Source of the DNA: Pseudomonas fluorescens
GTDB taxonomy: Bacteria > Pseudomonadota > Gammaproteobacteria > Pseudomonadales > Pseudomonadaceae
Length of the DNA: 64,000 bases
Direction: 5' to 3'
NCBI RefSeq assembly: GCF_902497875.1
Contig: NZ_CABVHY010000002.1
Location: 186,001-250,000, forward strand
The number at the start of each line of letters is the position of its first letter. Position 1 is the stretch's first letter. Under the pieces are notes generated by a model that saw only the letters and a program-made list of their open reading frames with translations, had not been told where the DNA came from and did no database searches. Shown piece after piece: positions 36,066 to 45,167 of the stretch. Both the position numbers and the translations under genes were made by a program.

Positions 36066-37106
36066 ATGGACTATCGCCAGCTAGGCAGAACCGACCTGAA
36101 TGTGAGCGCCATCTGCCTCGGGACCATGACCTGGGGCGAGCAAAACAGCGAGCCAGAGGCCTTCACCCAGATCGAACGAGCCAAGAGCGCCGGGATCAAT
36201 TTCATCGACACCGCCGAGATGTACCCGGTGCCGCCTAAAGCCGAAACCTACGCCAGCACCGAACGTTATCTCGGAAACTGGTTCAAGACCCGTGGTGATC
36301 GCGCCGACTGGGTACTGGCAAGCAAGATCGCCGGCCCCGGCAACACCATCGACTACATTCGCGATGGCCAGCTCAAGCATAACCGCAAGCACATCGTCGA
36401 AGCACTGGACGCCAGCCTCAAGCGCTTGCAGACCGACTGGATCGACCTGTACCAATTGCACTGGCCGGAGCGCAGCACCAACTTCTTCGGTCAGCTCGGC
36501 TACACGCACAAGGCCGGTGAGGACTTCACGCCACTGGAAGAAACCCTCGAGGCACTGGACGAGCAGGTCAAGGCCGGCAAGATCCGCCATATTGGCCTGT
36601 CCAACGAAACCCCGTGGGGCACCATGAAGTTCCTCGCGCTGGCCGAAAGCCGCGGCTGGCCAAGGGCGGTGTCGATCCAGAACCCCTACAACCTGCTCAA
36701 CCGCAGTTTCGAGGTCGGCCTGGCGGAAATTGCCATCCGCGAACAGTGCGGCTTGCTGGCTTACTCGCCGCTGGCGTTCGGTTTTCTCTCAGGCAAGTAC
36801 GAAGGTGGGGCTCGCCCGGCCAAAGGCCGCCTGAGTCTCTACAGCCGCTTCAGCCGCTATTTCAACCCACAGTCGGAAGCTGCGTGCAGTCGTTACGTTG
36901 CATTGGCACGCGAGCACGGTCTGGATCCGGCGCAAATGGCCCTGGCCTATGTGACGCAGCAGCCATTCGTAACCAGCAACATCATTGGCGCCACGACTCT
37001 CGAACAACTTGAGAGCAATCTGGCGAGCTTCGAGCTGAAGCTGCCGGATGAAGTGCTGGCGGGGATCGAGGCGATTCACAAGGATCACCCGAATCCGGCG
37101 CCTTGA
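36066..37106 (+). CDS. tas: Aldo-keto reductase, Tas-like
   Basis: The 346-residue protein has the length and many segments of E. coli Tas, an NADP(H)-dependent aldo-keto reductase: DYRQLGRTDLNVSAICLGTMTWGEQNSE, FIDTAEMYPVPP (the catalytic Asp and Tyr), KRLQTDWIDLYQLHWPERSTNFFG (catalytic His) and IQNPYNLLNRSFEVGLAEI. The ATG is preceded by AAGGGAG at seven bases. The frame is open for 190 bases upstream but that part is not conserved and holds the likely promoter. The natural substrate is unknown. The gene is next to an acyl-CoA dehydrogenase gene on the other strand, as I recall in P. aeruginosa (PA4434-PA4435). Confidence 0.9.
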   Translation: MDYRQLGRTDLNVSAICLGTMTWGEQNSEPEAFTQIERAKSAGINFIDTAEMYPVPPKAETYASTERYLGNWFKTRGDRADWVLASKIAGPGNTIDYIRDGQLKHNRKHIVEALDASLKRLQTDWIDLYQLHWPERSTNFFGQLGYTHKAGEDFTPLEETLEALDEQVKAGKIRHIGLSNETPWGTMKFLALAESRGWPRAVSIQNPYNLLNRSFEVGLAEIAIREQCGLLAYSPLAFGFLSGKYEGGARPAKGRLSLYSRFSRYFNPQSEAACSRYVALAREHGLDPAQMALAYVTQQPFVTSNIIGATTLEQLESNLASFELKLPDEVLAGIEAIHKDHPNPAP

Positions 37107-37121
37107 TTGATTCATAGACCC

Positions 37122-37210
37122 AATCGCGAGCAAGCTCGCTCCCACAGGGATTCTGTGCCGATCACAAAATTGTGCTCAGCCGCTGATCCATTGTGGGAGC
37201 GAGCTTGCTC
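37122..37210. repeat. REP pair (GCGAGCAAGCTCGCTCCCAC type)
   Basis: Two facing copies lie about 48 bases apart between the converging aldo-keto reductase and acyl-CoA dehydrogenase genes. The right copy is shortened at its outer end (CTCCGGG). Confidence 0.85.
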
Positions 37211-37253
37211 CGGGCGGCGTTCCGACGATGACGGCATAGGATTCACCGCTGAT

Positions 37254-38390
37254 TTAGAGCGACCGCGCAATAATCTCCTTCATGATCTCGTTGGTCCCCG
37301 CATAGATCCGCTGCACCCGCGCATCGGCCCAGGCGCGGGCGATTGGGTATTCCCACATGAAGCCGTAGCCGCCATGCAACTGCACGCACTCGTCGAGCAC
37401 CCTGCACTGCAGGTCGGTGCCCCAGTACTTGGCCATCGCCGCCGTCGGCACGTCCAGCTTGCCTTGCAGATGCAACTCCAGGCAGCGATCGACAAACACC
37501 CGGCCGATCTGAATTTCCGTGGCCATTTCGGCCAGCTTGAAGCGGGTGTTCTGGAAGTCGGCGATCGCCTTGCCGAACGCCTTGCGTTCGCGGGTGTACT
37601 CCAGCGTCCACTGCAACGCCGCCTCGGCCGACGCCAAGCCGCCTACCGCGACCGTCAGGCGCTCCTGGGGCAACTCCTGCATCAGGTAGGCAAAGCCCAT
37701 CCCAGCCTGCCCCAGCAGGCTCTCCTTGGGCACACGGACGTCCTGGAAGAACAGCTCGGAAGTGTCCTGGGCCTTCATCCCGACCTTTTCCAGACGCTTG
37801 CCCTTGGAGAAACCCGGCGTGTCTGCCTCCACCAGGAACAGGCTGGTGCCCTTGGCGCCGGCTTTCGGGTCGGTCTTGGCCACGACAATCACCAGATCGG
37901 CGAGAAAACCGTTGGTAATGAAGGTTTTCGAGCCATTGATCACGTACTCGTCACCGTCCAGCACCGCCGTGGTTTTCACCCCTTGCAAGTCGGAACCGGC
38001 GCCCGGCTCGGTCATCGCGATGGCCGTGACCATCTCGCCGGAGACCAGTTTCGGCAGGTACTTGTGCTTCAGCGCTTCACTGCCGTAATGCAGGATGTAG
38101 GGCGCGACGATGTCCGAGTGCAGCGAAAAACCGATACCGGTCAAGCCGAGACGCCCGACCTCCTCGATCACCACTGCGCTGTAGAGAAAGTCCGCCCCGA
38201 GGCCACCGTATTCTTCCGGCAGATGCGAGCAGAGCATCCCCGCCTCCCCCGCCTTGTTCCACAGTTTGCGGTCGATGTACCCCTGCTTTTCCCATTGTCC
38301 ATGGAACGGCACGGCCTCTTTTTCAAGGAACGTGCGCACGCTGTCGCGAAAGAGCTCGTGCTCGGAACTGAACAAGGTTCTGGGGATCAT
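37254..38390 (-). CDS. Acyl-CoA dehydrogenase, long-chain type
   Basis: The 378-residue flavoenzyme oxidises acyl-CoA to enoyl-CoA in fatty-acid breakdown. It has the two family signatures AMTEPGAGSDLQGVKT (about 125-140) and the C-terminal QLHGGYGFMWEYPIARAW with YAGTNEIMKEII. The usual catalytic Glu in YEGT is Ala here, as in mitochondrial long-chain and isovaleryl enzymes, where the base is a Glu in helix G; E243 in PQERL is the matching residue. The chain length preferred cannot be read with certainty. It is divergent from an AraC-type regulator that may control it. Confidence 0.93.
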   Translation of the reverse strand: MIPRTLFSSEHELFRDSVRTFLEKEAVPFHGQWEKQGYIDRKLWNKAGEAGMLCSHLPEEYGGLGADFLYSAVVIEEVGRLGLTGIGFSLHSDIVAPYILHYGSEALKHKYLPKLVSGEMVTAIAMTEPGAGSDLQGVKTTAVLDGDEYVINGSKTFITNGFLADLVIVVAKTDPKAGAKGTSLFLVEADTPGFSKGKRLEKVGMKAQDTSELFFQDVRVPKESLLGQAGMGFAYLMQELPQERLTVAVGGLASAEAALQWTLEYTRERKAFGKAIADFQNTRFKLAEMATEIQIGRVFVDRCLELHLQGKLDVPTAAMAKYWGTDLQCRVLDECVQLHGGYGFMWEYPIARAWADARVQRIYAGTNEIMKEIIARSL

Positions 38391-38533
38391 GCGGGCACCT
38401 GTAATTATTGTTAGTGGGATGGACCCGCAAAGACTAAGCCTGCGATCCGATACAGGACACTGGACACATGCGACAAAAAATAAGACGATCCAGCCGTTTG
38501 GTGACCACTTTCCCCTATAAGAATAATTGAATT

Positions 38534-39529
38534 ATGTCTATCCAGCTCTCCACGCCCTTGCGGCGCGTCAGCATCCTGGCTATCGACCGGGTTTTCGCTT
38601 CTACCCTGATGCAGGCCAAGGATTTCTTTCATCTGGCCAGCCTGCGTTATGGCAAACAACTCGGTCACGGCCTGACTCCGGCCTTCGAAACCCGTCTGGT
38701 CAGCCCTGACGGAAAACCGGTGTGCAGTTTCAGTGATGTGATCCTGCCAGTGGATGGCGGCCTGGAAGATACCGACGTGATCATCCTCCCGGCCTTCTGG
38801 GACGATTTCGAAACCCTCTGCCAGCGCTATCCACAAGTATTGCCTTGGCTGCGCGAGCAACATAAACGCGGCGCGGTGCTCTGCGGCGAAGCCACCGGGG
38901 TGTTCTGGCTCGCTGAAGCCGGCCTGCTCGACGGCAAGGAAGCGACCACCTACTGGCGCTTCTTCAATGCCTTCAGCGAACGCTACCCCAAGGTCCAGCT
39001 CAACCAGGACAAACACCTGACCGACGCCGACAACCTGTACTGCGCCGGCGGCACCACCTCGGCCTGCGACCTCTACATCTACCTGATCGAGCGTTTCTGC
39101 GGCGCCAACGTTGCCCAGGCAGTGGCCCGCGACATCCTCTACGAGGTGCAGCGCAGCTACGCGCCCGGTCGCATCGGCTTCGGCGGGCAGAAACTGCACC
39201 AGGACGTAATCATCCTGCAGATCCAGCACTGGCTCGAAGAACACTTCGCCGACAAATTCCGCTTCGAGGACGTCGCCCGCGAACACGGCATGAGCATCCG
39301 CAACTTCATGCGCCGCTTCCAGACCGCCACCGGTGACAAGCCGCTGCACTACCTGCAACGCCTGCGCATCGAAACCGCCAAGGGCCTGCTTTCCGCCAGC
39401 CGCAAAAGCATCAAGACCATCAGCTATGAAGTCGGTTATGACGATGCGAGCTTCTTCGCTCGGCTGTTCCGCCAGCACACAGAGTTGTCGCCGAATCAGT
39501 ATCGGCAGCAGTTTCAGCAGGCGGCGTAA
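38534..39529 (+). CDS. GATase1-AraC family transcriptional regulator
   Basis: This 331-residue protein joins an N-terminal DJ-1/PfpI-like domain (about residues 10-195, with LCGEATGVFWLAEAGLLDG, in which the usual nucleophile-elbow Cys is at residue 117) to a C-terminal AraC DNA-binding domain (about 220-325; EDVAREHGMSIRNFMRRFQ and ISYEVGYDDASFFARLF). Such FtrA/GlxA-type proteins regulate catabolic genes. It is divergent from the acyl-CoA dehydrogenase with a 143-base gap that would hold both promoters, making that gene a plausible target. Confidence 0.92.
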   Translation: MSIQLSTPLRRVSILAIDRVFASTLMQAKDFFHLASLRYGKQLGHGLTPAFETRLVSPDGKPVCSFSDVILPVDGGLEDTDVIILPAFWDDFETLCQRYPQVLPWLREQHKRGAVLCGEATGVFWLAEAGLLDGKEATTYWRFFNAFSERYPKVQLNQDKHLTDADNLYCAGGTTSACDLYIYLIERFCGANVAQAVARDILYEVQRSYAPGRIGFGGQKLHQDVIILQIQHWLEEHFADKFRFEDVAREHGMSIRNFMRRFQTATGDKPLHYLQRLRIETAKGLLSASRKSIKTISYEVGYDDASFFARLFRQHTELSPNQYRQQFQQAA

Positions 39530-39578
39530 GAAAGCGCAGTCGCACCACCACGCTTCTTCGGCGCATAGGAGATCGATG

Positions 39579-39655
39579 AAGATCGCAGCCTGCGGCAGCT
39601 CCTACGCGGTGTACGAACATGACCCTGTAGGAGCTGCCGTAGGCTGCGATCTTTT
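39579..39655. repeat. REP pair (GTAGGAGCTGCCGCAGGC type)
   Basis: Two facing copies lie about 21 bases apart, after the AraC-type regulator gene and just before a two-way terminator. Confidence 0.85.
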
Positions 39656-39666
39656 GATCTTCAGCA

Positions 39667-39699
39667 CAAAAAAAGGGCCTGCAACGCAGGCCCTTTTTA
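39667..39699. terminator. Bidirectional terminator between the AraC regulator and zapE
   Basis: A perfect stem AGGGCCTGC / GCAGGCCCT with an AAC loop has A-rich sequence before and T5 after it, serving both converging genes. Confidence 0.9.
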
Positions 39700-39713
39700 A
39701 TTTCCGAAATATC

Positions 39714-40808
39714 CTACGGCTTGTGCGCCCGCGACAGGAACTCGTGGGACTGCATTTCCAGCAGACGGCTGAGGGTGCGCTGGAATTCGAAGTTCAGACG
39801 ACCGCCGGTGTAGAGGTCTTTGAGCTCGACTTCAGCGGAGATGATCAGCTTGACGTTTCGGTCGTAGAACTCGTCGACCATGTTGATGAAGCGTCGGGCG
39901 ATGTCGTCGGTGGTGACGGTCATCTGTACGACGTCGCTGATCAACACGGCATGGAAAATCTTGCCGAGCTCGATGTAGTCATTCTGGCTGCGCGGGCCGT
40001 CGCAGAGTTCGCGGAAGTCGAACCAGGCCACGTCTTCGCAGGTGCGCAGGGCACGGATTTCACGGTTCTCGATCATCAGCACGTCGTTTTCGACAGCCAG
40101 TGTGCAATCCGGTGTCAGGGCCTGGAAGCTCTTGCGCAGGCTTTCGTTGGCCGCGGCGTCCAGCGGGAAGTGGAACAGTTCAGCCTGCTCCAGGTGGCGC
40201 AGACGATAATCGACGCCGCTGTCGACGTTGACGATGTCGGTATTCTGTTTGATCAGGGCGATAGCCGGCAGGAAGCGCGCACGTTGCAGGCCATCCTTGT
40301 ACAGACCGTCCGGGACGATGTTCGAGGTCGCGACCAGAGTCACGCCATTCTTGAACAGCTCTTCCATCAGCGTGCCGAGGATCATCGCGTCGGTAATGTC
40401 GGAGACGAAGAACTCATCGAAACAGATCACCCGCGCTTCGTCGGAGAAACGCTTGGCGATGATGGTCAGCGGGTTTTTCTCGCCTGGCAGAGTCTTCATC
40501 TCTTCGTGCACGCGCTTCATGAAGCGGTGGAAGTGAGTGCGGACCTTTTCCTTGAACGGCAGGGCTTCGAAGAAGGTGTCGACCAGGTAGGTCTTGCCGC
40601 GGCCAACGCCGCCCCAGAAGTACAGACCCTTGACCGGTGCCTGCTCTTTCTTGCCAAACAGCTTGCCGAACAGGCCCGGCTTACTCTGCGAGGCTGCGAC
40701 CAGATCGTCGTACAAGCGCTGTAAATGACGCACGGCAGTTTCCTGGGCGGCGTCATGGAAGAATTCCGGGCGTTTCAGATCAGCTTGATATCGTTCTAGG
40801 GGCGTCAT
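39714..40808 (-). CDS. zapE: Division-associated AFG1-family ATPase
   Basis: ZapE is an ATPase that associates with the Z ring in E. coli and is related to mitochondrial AFG1/LACE1. The 364-residue protein has Walker A GGVGRGKT near residue 66, Walker B-type VICFDEFFVSDITDAM, sensor VATSNIVPDGLYKDGLQRARFLP, and a C-terminal VKLIISAEVELKDLY. The gene is followed by a terminator and lies after trpS on the same strand. Confidence 0.94.
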   Translation of the reverse strand: MTPLERYQADLKRPEFFHDAAQETAVRHLQRLYDDLVAASQSKPGLFGKLFGKKEQAPVKGLYFWGGVGRGKTYLVDTFFEALPFKEKVRTHFHRFMKRVHEEMKTLPGEKNPLTIIAKRFSDEARVICFDEFFVSDITDAMILGTLMEELFKNGVTLVATSNIVPDGLYKDGLQRARFLPAIALIKQNTDIVNVDSGVDYRLRHLEQAELFHFPLDAAANESLRKSFQALTPDCTLAVENDVLMIENREIRALRTCEDVAWFDFRELCDGPRSQNDYIELGKIFHAVLISDVVQMTVTTDDIARRFINMVDEFYDRNVKLIISAEVELKDLYTGGRLNFEFQRTLSRLLEMQSHEFLSRAHKP

Positions 40809-40826
40809 AATTCGTTAGCAAGGCAA

Positions 40827-40857
40827 CAAAAACGGGCCGTCACTGTAGCGACGGCCC
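40827..40857 (-). terminator. Terminator of trpS
   Basis: On the minus strand the stem GGGCCGTC / GACGGCCC with an 8-base loop is followed by G and T5. It lies about 40 bases after the trpS stop and before zapE, so zapE probably has its own promoter. Confidence 0.8.
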
Positions 40858-40897
40858 TCGAGAATGGCAATCAACCCTTGGTCGGGTTGGTCCCGAA

Positions 40898-42253
40898 TCA
40901 GTCCTGCGAAGGGCTCAGAGCCACCCGCAAAGCCTCGATGGCGGCATCCCGCGCAGCGCTGTCAGCGAAGGCCGGACTGTCCGCCACGCACTCACCTTCC
41001 ACCCAGACGCTGAAACTCAGGTCTTCGCTGCGCAGATCCAGGTCCTTGCCCGCTTGCAGCTGCTTGCTCACCGCACCGGCGGTTTTACCGTCGGGGAAGT
41101 TGCGAGAGAGCAGCAATTGCTCGCCATCAGCCGCCAGCAGACGGAAGCGGAAGCTGCCGTCGTCTTCACGGAAGCTGACAAAACGCGGGGCTTTCGCGGC
41201 TTTCTTCTTGGTGGTCGTGGTGGTTTGCGCCTGATTGACGAAAGAACGCAGGCCGACGGCTTCACGCAGTTCGTGGAGGAACGGTGTGGCGACACTGCGC
41301 GCTTTCTTCGCGCCGGCCCGGAGGATGTCTTCCAGGTCCGCCGGACGCTCGAGCAGCTTGATATAACGTTCGCGGGACTCGCCCAGTTCGTTGTCCAGCA
41401 ACTGGAACAGGCGATTCTTGGCTTCGCCCCAACCCAGACCCTGCAGCAGTTCGCTGCGGAATTCATCGGCCTGCGCCGGCGTGGCAAAGGCCTGGAACAG
41501 GGTAAACAGGTGCGAGTTGTCCGGATCCTTGGCCTCGCCGGGGGCGCGGGAGTCAGTGACGATCCGCGAGATGGCGTCTTTCATTTCCTTGGCGCTGCTG
41601 AACAACGGAATAGTGTTGTCATAGCTTTTCGACATCTTCCGCCCGTCGAGGCCCGGCAGCGTCGCGACGCTTTCTTCGATCAGCGCTTCGGGCATGGTGA
41701 AGAATTCCTTGCCCTGGCCGAACAAGTGGTTGAAGCGCTGGCCGATGTCGCGGGCCATTTCCACGTGCTGGATCTGATCGCGACCGACCGGAACCTTGTG
41801 CGCGTTGAACATCAGAATGTCCGCAGCCATCAACACCGGGTAGCTGTACAGGCCCATGGTGATGCCGGCATCCGGGTCTTCACCGGTTTCGACGTTCTTG
41901 TCCACCGAGGCCTTGTAGGCATGGGCACGGTTGAGCAGGCCCTTGGCCGCTACGCAGGTCAGCAGCCAGGTCAGCTCAGGGATTTCCGGGATATCGGACT
42001 GGCGATAGAAGGTCACCCGATCCACGTCCAGACCACCGGCCAGCCAGGTCGCGGCGATTTCCAGACGCGAGCGCTGGATGCGCAGCGGGTCATCGCACTT
42101 GATCAGGGCGTGGTAGTCGGCCAGAAAGTAGAAGGAATCGGCATTGCTGTCACGGCTGGCGAGGATCGCCGGACGGATGGCCCCGGCATAGTTGCCCAGG
42201 TGCGGTGTGCCGGTGGTGGTGATGCCGGTGAGAATTCGCGTACGAGTAGTCAT
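40898..42253 (-). CDS. trpS: Tryptophanyl-tRNA synthetase, with C-terminal extension
   Basis: This class I synthetase charges tRNA-Trp. The ATG at 42253 gives 451 residues beginning MTTRTRILTGITTTGTPHLGN, where TPHLGN is the HIGH-type motif; KMSKS follows near residue 210. The core resembles other TrpS proteins, but the chain is more than 100 residues longer than E. coli TrpS (334): after about residue 335 comes a Thr/Lys linker and a domain of about 90 residues (FRFRLLAADGEQLLLSRNF) that looks like a YegP/DUF1508 repeat. The function of the extension is not known to me. The stop is followed by a terminator. Confidence 0.95.
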   Translation of the reverse strand: MTTRTRILTGITTTGTPHLGNYAGAIRPAILASRDSNADSFYFLADYHALIKCDDPLRIQRSRLEIAATWLAGGLDVDRVTFYRQSDIPEIPELTWLLTCVAAKGLLNRAHAYKASVDKNVETGEDPDAGITMGLYSYPVLMAADILMFNAHKVPVGRDQIQHVEMARDIGQRFNHLFGQGKEFFTMPEALIEESVATLPGLDGRKMSKSYDNTIPLFSSAKEMKDAISRIVTDSRAPGEAKDPDNSHLFTLFQAFATPAQADEFRSELLQGLGWGEAKNRLFQLLDNELGESRERYIKLLERPADLEDILRAGAKKARSVATPFLHELREAVGLRSFVNQAQTTTTTKKKAAKAPRFVSFREDDGSFRFRLLAADGEQLLLSRNFPDGKTAGAVSKQLQAGKDLDLRSEDLSFSVWVEGECVADSPAFADSAARDAAIEALRVALSPSQD

Positions 42254-42277
42254 GGGTAATCGCTTATCAGACTGCAA

Positions 42278-42907
42278 TCAATTCGAAAGGCGCGGCAGGA
42301 TCAGATCTTTGAGTTCCGTCAGCTTGCCGTGAAAAAAGTGTCCGCATTCTGCCACTTTCAGCAGCTCATGGGGGCGATCGAGGGCTGCGGACCAGTCGTA
42401 GACGGCTTGCGGGTCGATGACTTCGTCGGTTTCCGGCTGAATCAGGGTCAGCGGGCAGTTTTTCGGCAACAGGTCCTGATCACCCAGGCGCATGACCGCA
42501 GCCGCGACCATGAATAAGTGAGCAAGTGTTTCGCCCTTGGCTTCCAGGCGACCACCCAGGCTCGCCGCGACGAAACCGCCAAAGGAGAAACCGAACAGGG
42601 TGATTGGCAACTCAGGGTGTTTGGCACGCAACCATTGGGCCGCAGCCTGGGCATCATCGACTTCACCGGTGCCCATATCGTGACTGCCGGCACTGGCGCC
42701 AACCCCGCGATAGTTGAAGCGCAAGGTGATCAAGCCGGCGTCCCGCGCTGTGCGCTGAAGGGTCGACACGACTTTATTGAGCATGGTCCCACCCTGCACC
42801 GGATTGGGGTGACAGATCAGCGCCAGGCCACGGGCGTCGGGCAGATCCAGGTACAAGGCTTCCAATTGGCCAACCGGGCCATCGATAAATACTGGGGTTT
42901 CACGCAT
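42278..42907 (-). CDS. Alpha/beta hydrolase (KANL3/Tex30-like)
   Basis: The 209-residue protein has the alpha/beta-hydrolase order: LALICHPNPVQGGTMLNKVV (HPNP oxyanion region), RFNYRGVGASAG, nucleophile elbow LFGFSFGGF (Ser in GxSxG), an Asp in PETDEVIDP, and a late His in ECGHFFHGKL. The start at 42907 begins the conserved part (RETPVFIDGPVGQLEAL). It lies 24 bases upstream of trpS on the same strand, so the two are likely cotranscribed. The substrate is unknown; esterase or acyltransferase chemistry is possible. Confidence 0.88.
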   Translation of the reverse strand: MRETPVFIDGPVGQLEALYLDLPDARGLALICHPNPVQGGTMLNKVVSTLQRTARDAGLITLRFNYRGVGASAGSHDMGTGEVDDAQAAAQWLRAKHPELPITLFGFSFGGFVAASLGGRLEAKGETLAHLFMVAAAVMRLGDQDLLPKNCPLTLIQPETDEVIDPQAVYDWSAALDRPHELLKVAECGHFFHGKLTELKDLILPRLSN

Positions 42908-43053
42908 AAGCAAGGAAGGAACTCCGTGACCTCGAATTGGGTCGACTCGTCTAGCTAAAAGTCTGCGCCTGGCATGATTGCGATCTCGTCGCGGTATACA
43001 GCGCAGGTCCGAGCCGTTAACGTAAAGCAAAGCCGTTTATAGAGGAAGGACTC

Positions 43054-43488
43054 GTGGAACACTCGCTCTTAGTTTGGCTGTTGCCGACTCTTGCCCTGGT
43101 TGCTGGTGTCGCCATTGGATTCCTGATCGCCCGCCTGCTGCCGAATGCCGCGCCTAACCGCACGCAACGTCAGCTGGATGATATTCAGGAACGTTTTGAC
43201 AGTTATCAGAATGAAGTGGTCACCCACTTCAACAGCACGGCGTCTTTGGTGCAGAAACTCACTCAAAGCTATCAGGATGTGCAAGATCATCTCGCCGAGG
43301 GCGCCAACCGTCTGGCCCTCGACGAACTGACTCGCCAACGCCTGCTGGCCGCACTGCACGCCGATTCCGTGCAGGCTCCACGGGAACGCCTGACGCCACC
43401 GCGCAGTCAGGAACCGCCGAAAGATTACGCGCCAAAAACGCCGAATGCACCCGGCATGCTCGATGAGCACTATGGCCTGAAGAAATAA
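43054..43488 (+). CDS. zapG: YhcB/ZapG-family division protein (DUF1043)
   Basis: The 144-residue protein starts at a GTG with AGAGGAAGGA just upstream. It has one N-terminal membrane helix (about 5-27), then a coiled-coil region with TQRQLDDIQERFDSYQNEVVTHF, and a Pro-rich disordered tail, as in YhcB. In E. coli this inner-membrane protein links cell elongation and division. It ends at a two-way terminator. Confidence 0.9.
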   Translation: MEHSLLVWLLPTLALVAGVAIGFLIARLLPNAAPNRTQRQLDDIQERFDSYQNEVVTHFNSTASLVQKLTQSYQDVQDHLAEGANRLALDELTRQRLLAALHADSVQAPRERLTPPRSQEPPKDYAPKTPNAPGMLDEHYGLKK

Positions 43489-43508
43489 CCGTACTTTTCG
43501 AACGACAC

Positions 43509-43547
43509 TAAAAAGCCCGGCCGATCATTGATCGGCCGGGCTTTTTT
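43509..43547. terminator. Bidirectional terminator between zapG and the OmpA-like gene
   Basis: A 13-pair perfect stem (AAGCCCGGCCGAT / ATCGGCCGGGCTT) with a CATTG-type loop has A4 before and T6 after it, serving both converging genes. Confidence 0.93.
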
Positions 43548-43568
43548 ACGCCTGCGGTTGAGCCGGGC

Positions 43569-44261
43569 TTACTGGTATTGCTGGCCAGGAATCGCCTTGA
43601 GATTGACCTCGACCCGACGGTTTTGCGCGCGGCCATTGACGTCGCCGTTGCTGGCGACAGGATTATCCGGACCGGCACCGCGGGAAGTCAGGTTCGCACC
43701 GCTGACGCCCTGGGAGGTCAGGTAAGTCGCCACGCTCTGGGCCCGACGCTGGGACAGGTCCATGTTGTGCTGACGGCTGCCGGTGCTGTCGGTGTAGCCG
43801 ACGATTTCGATCTGGTTCTGGTTGAACTCCTTGAGGGAGCCCGCCAGGTTGTTCAGCGGCTGATAGAAGCCTGAGGCGATATTCGCCGAATCGGTGGCGA
43901 ACGTGATGTTGCCCGGCATGATCAGCTTGATCTGATCGCCCTGACGCTGCACTTCAACCCCGGTATTGGCCATGCTCTCACGCAGTTTCTTTTCCTGCTG
44001 GTCGGCGTAGTAGCCATAACCGGCGGCGGAAGCACCGACCACTGCGGCGCCAATCAGCGCACCCTTGCCACGGTTGTCGTGGCTAATGGCGGCACCGGCC
44101 AGCGCCCCGGCCAACGCACCCAGCCCACCGTACTTGGCGGTCTTGCTCATGCCCGTGGAGCTGTCGGCCTGACCCTGGTTGTCATACGGGTTCTGCGAAG
44201 CGCAGCCAGACAGCAAAGCCACGGCAGTAGCGACAATAATCAAACGACGCGAGGTGAACAT
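43569..44261 (-). CDS. OmpA-family lipoprotein with glycine zipper
   Basis: The 230-residue protein has a lipoprotein signal (ALLSGCAS, Cys near 20), a glycine/alanine zipper segment at about 45-85 (GGLGALAGALAGAAIS ... GAAVVGASAAGYGYY), and a C-terminal OmpA peptidoglycan-binding domain with VGYTDSTGSRQHNMDLSQRR and NRRVEVNL. It resembles E. coli YiaD and probably anchors the outer membrane to the cell wall. Confidence 0.93.
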   Translation of the reverse strand: MFTSRRLIIVATAVALLSGCASQNPYDNQGQADSSTGMSKTAKYGGLGALAGALAGAAISHDNRGKGALIGAAVVGASAAGYGYYADQQEKKLRESMANTGVEVQRQGDQIKLIMPGNITFATDSANIASGFYQPLNNLAGSLKEFNQNQIEIVGYTDSTGSRQHNMDLSQRRAQSVATYLTSQGVSGANLTSRGAGPDNPVASNGDVNGRAQNRRVEVNLKAIPGQQYQ

Positions 44262-44377
44262 GGAAAGCTCCTACTTTTTTTGCATTCTGTGGTGCAGCGG
44301 ACGCTGGCAATAGACCTTAGCTGGCGTTGGAACACGACTGACGGTAAAAATTCCATCGGCTCCTCCAGGCAAATCCA

Positions 44378-45019
44378 TCAGGCCCGCACAAACGGGTTTT
44401 CGCGCATTTCATCGCCCAGACGGGTGTCGGGGCCATGCCCGGTGATCACGGTGGCGTCTTCATCGAGGGTGTACAGGCGCTGTTTGATCGAGCGCACGAT
44501 GGTCGCCTGGTCGCCGCCCCACAAATCCGTGCGCCCTACCCCGCGACGAAACAGTGTGTCACCGGCAATCAGCAGCTTAGCCTCGGAAAACCAGAAGCTC
44601 ATAGACCCTGGTGTATGTCCGGGTGTGTGCAACGCCACCCCACAGCCGCAGGCCAGTTCTTCGTCATCGGCCAACCAGCGATCCGGAGGCGGCACTGGCG
44701 TATAGGGCACGCCGAACGTGCGGCATTGCATCTCCAGGTTGTCCCAGAGGAACTGATCCTCCTTATGCAGGTGCAGCGTGGCGCCGGTTTTTTCCTTCAT
44801 CTGGCCAGACGCCAGGAAATGATCGAGATGGGCGTGGGTGTGAATGATGCTCACCACCTTCAGGCCCAAGGCATCGAGCCGCGCCAGGATCAACTCATGA
44901 TTGCCACCCGGATCGACGACGATGGCCTTTTTCGTGATCGGATCGCCGATGATCGTGCAGTTGCACTGCAACGGGCCGACGGGGAAGGTTTCGCGGATAA
45001 GGGCGGGCTGTTGGGACAT
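44378..45019 (-). CDS. Metallo-beta-lactamase-fold hydrolase (glyoxalase II-like)
   Basis: The 213-residue protein from the ATG at 45019 has the metal-binding HTHAHLDH motif near residue 60, GHTPGSMSF, AGDTLFRRGVGRTDL and TGHGPDT, all as in glyoxalase II-type thioesterases (YcbL group). It probably cleaves a thioester or related substrate with two zinc or other metal ions. It is monocistronic as far as can be seen. The frame extends upstream into a REP-like sequence that is not part of the gene. Confidence 0.92.
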   Translation of the reverse strand: MSQQPALIRETFPVGPLQCNCTIIGDPITKKAIVVDPGGNHELILARLDALGLKVVSIIHTHAHLDHFLASGQMKEKTGATLHLHKEDQFLWDNLEMQCRTFGVPYTPVPPPDRWLADDEELACGCGVALHTPGHTPGSMSFWFSEAKLLIAGDTLFRRGVGRTDLWGGDQATIVRSIKQRLYTLDEDATVITGHGPDTRLGDEMRENPFVRA

Positions 45020-45085
45020 CGGGGCGTGCTCGGAAATCAGTGATGGGCGATTCTGGCACAAAACATGAGCTGGCTGATCCAGAGT

Positions 45086-45167
45086 CTTCGCGAGCAAGCA
45101 AACGTCGCCCGGTCTTTCCCACAAGGTCAAGTAGTGTCCTTGTGGGAACGGGTTAGCCCGTGAAGAC
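45086..45167. repeat. Degenerate REP-like pair
   Basis: A decayed unit (CTTCGCGAGCAAGC) and an opposite unit (TGTGGGAACGGGTTAGCCCGTGAAGA) flank about 30 bases containing an inverted CACAAGG / CCTTGTG. It belongs to the GCGAGC...CTCCCAC type but is poorly preserved. It lies in the 297-base gap before the Abi remnant, which shows nothing else recognisable. Confidence 0.55.

Noticed and set aside
37108..38414. Plus-strand frame opposite the acyl-CoA dehydrogenase gene
   Set aside because: Begins in a REP pair and mirrors the dehydrogenase; no motif support.
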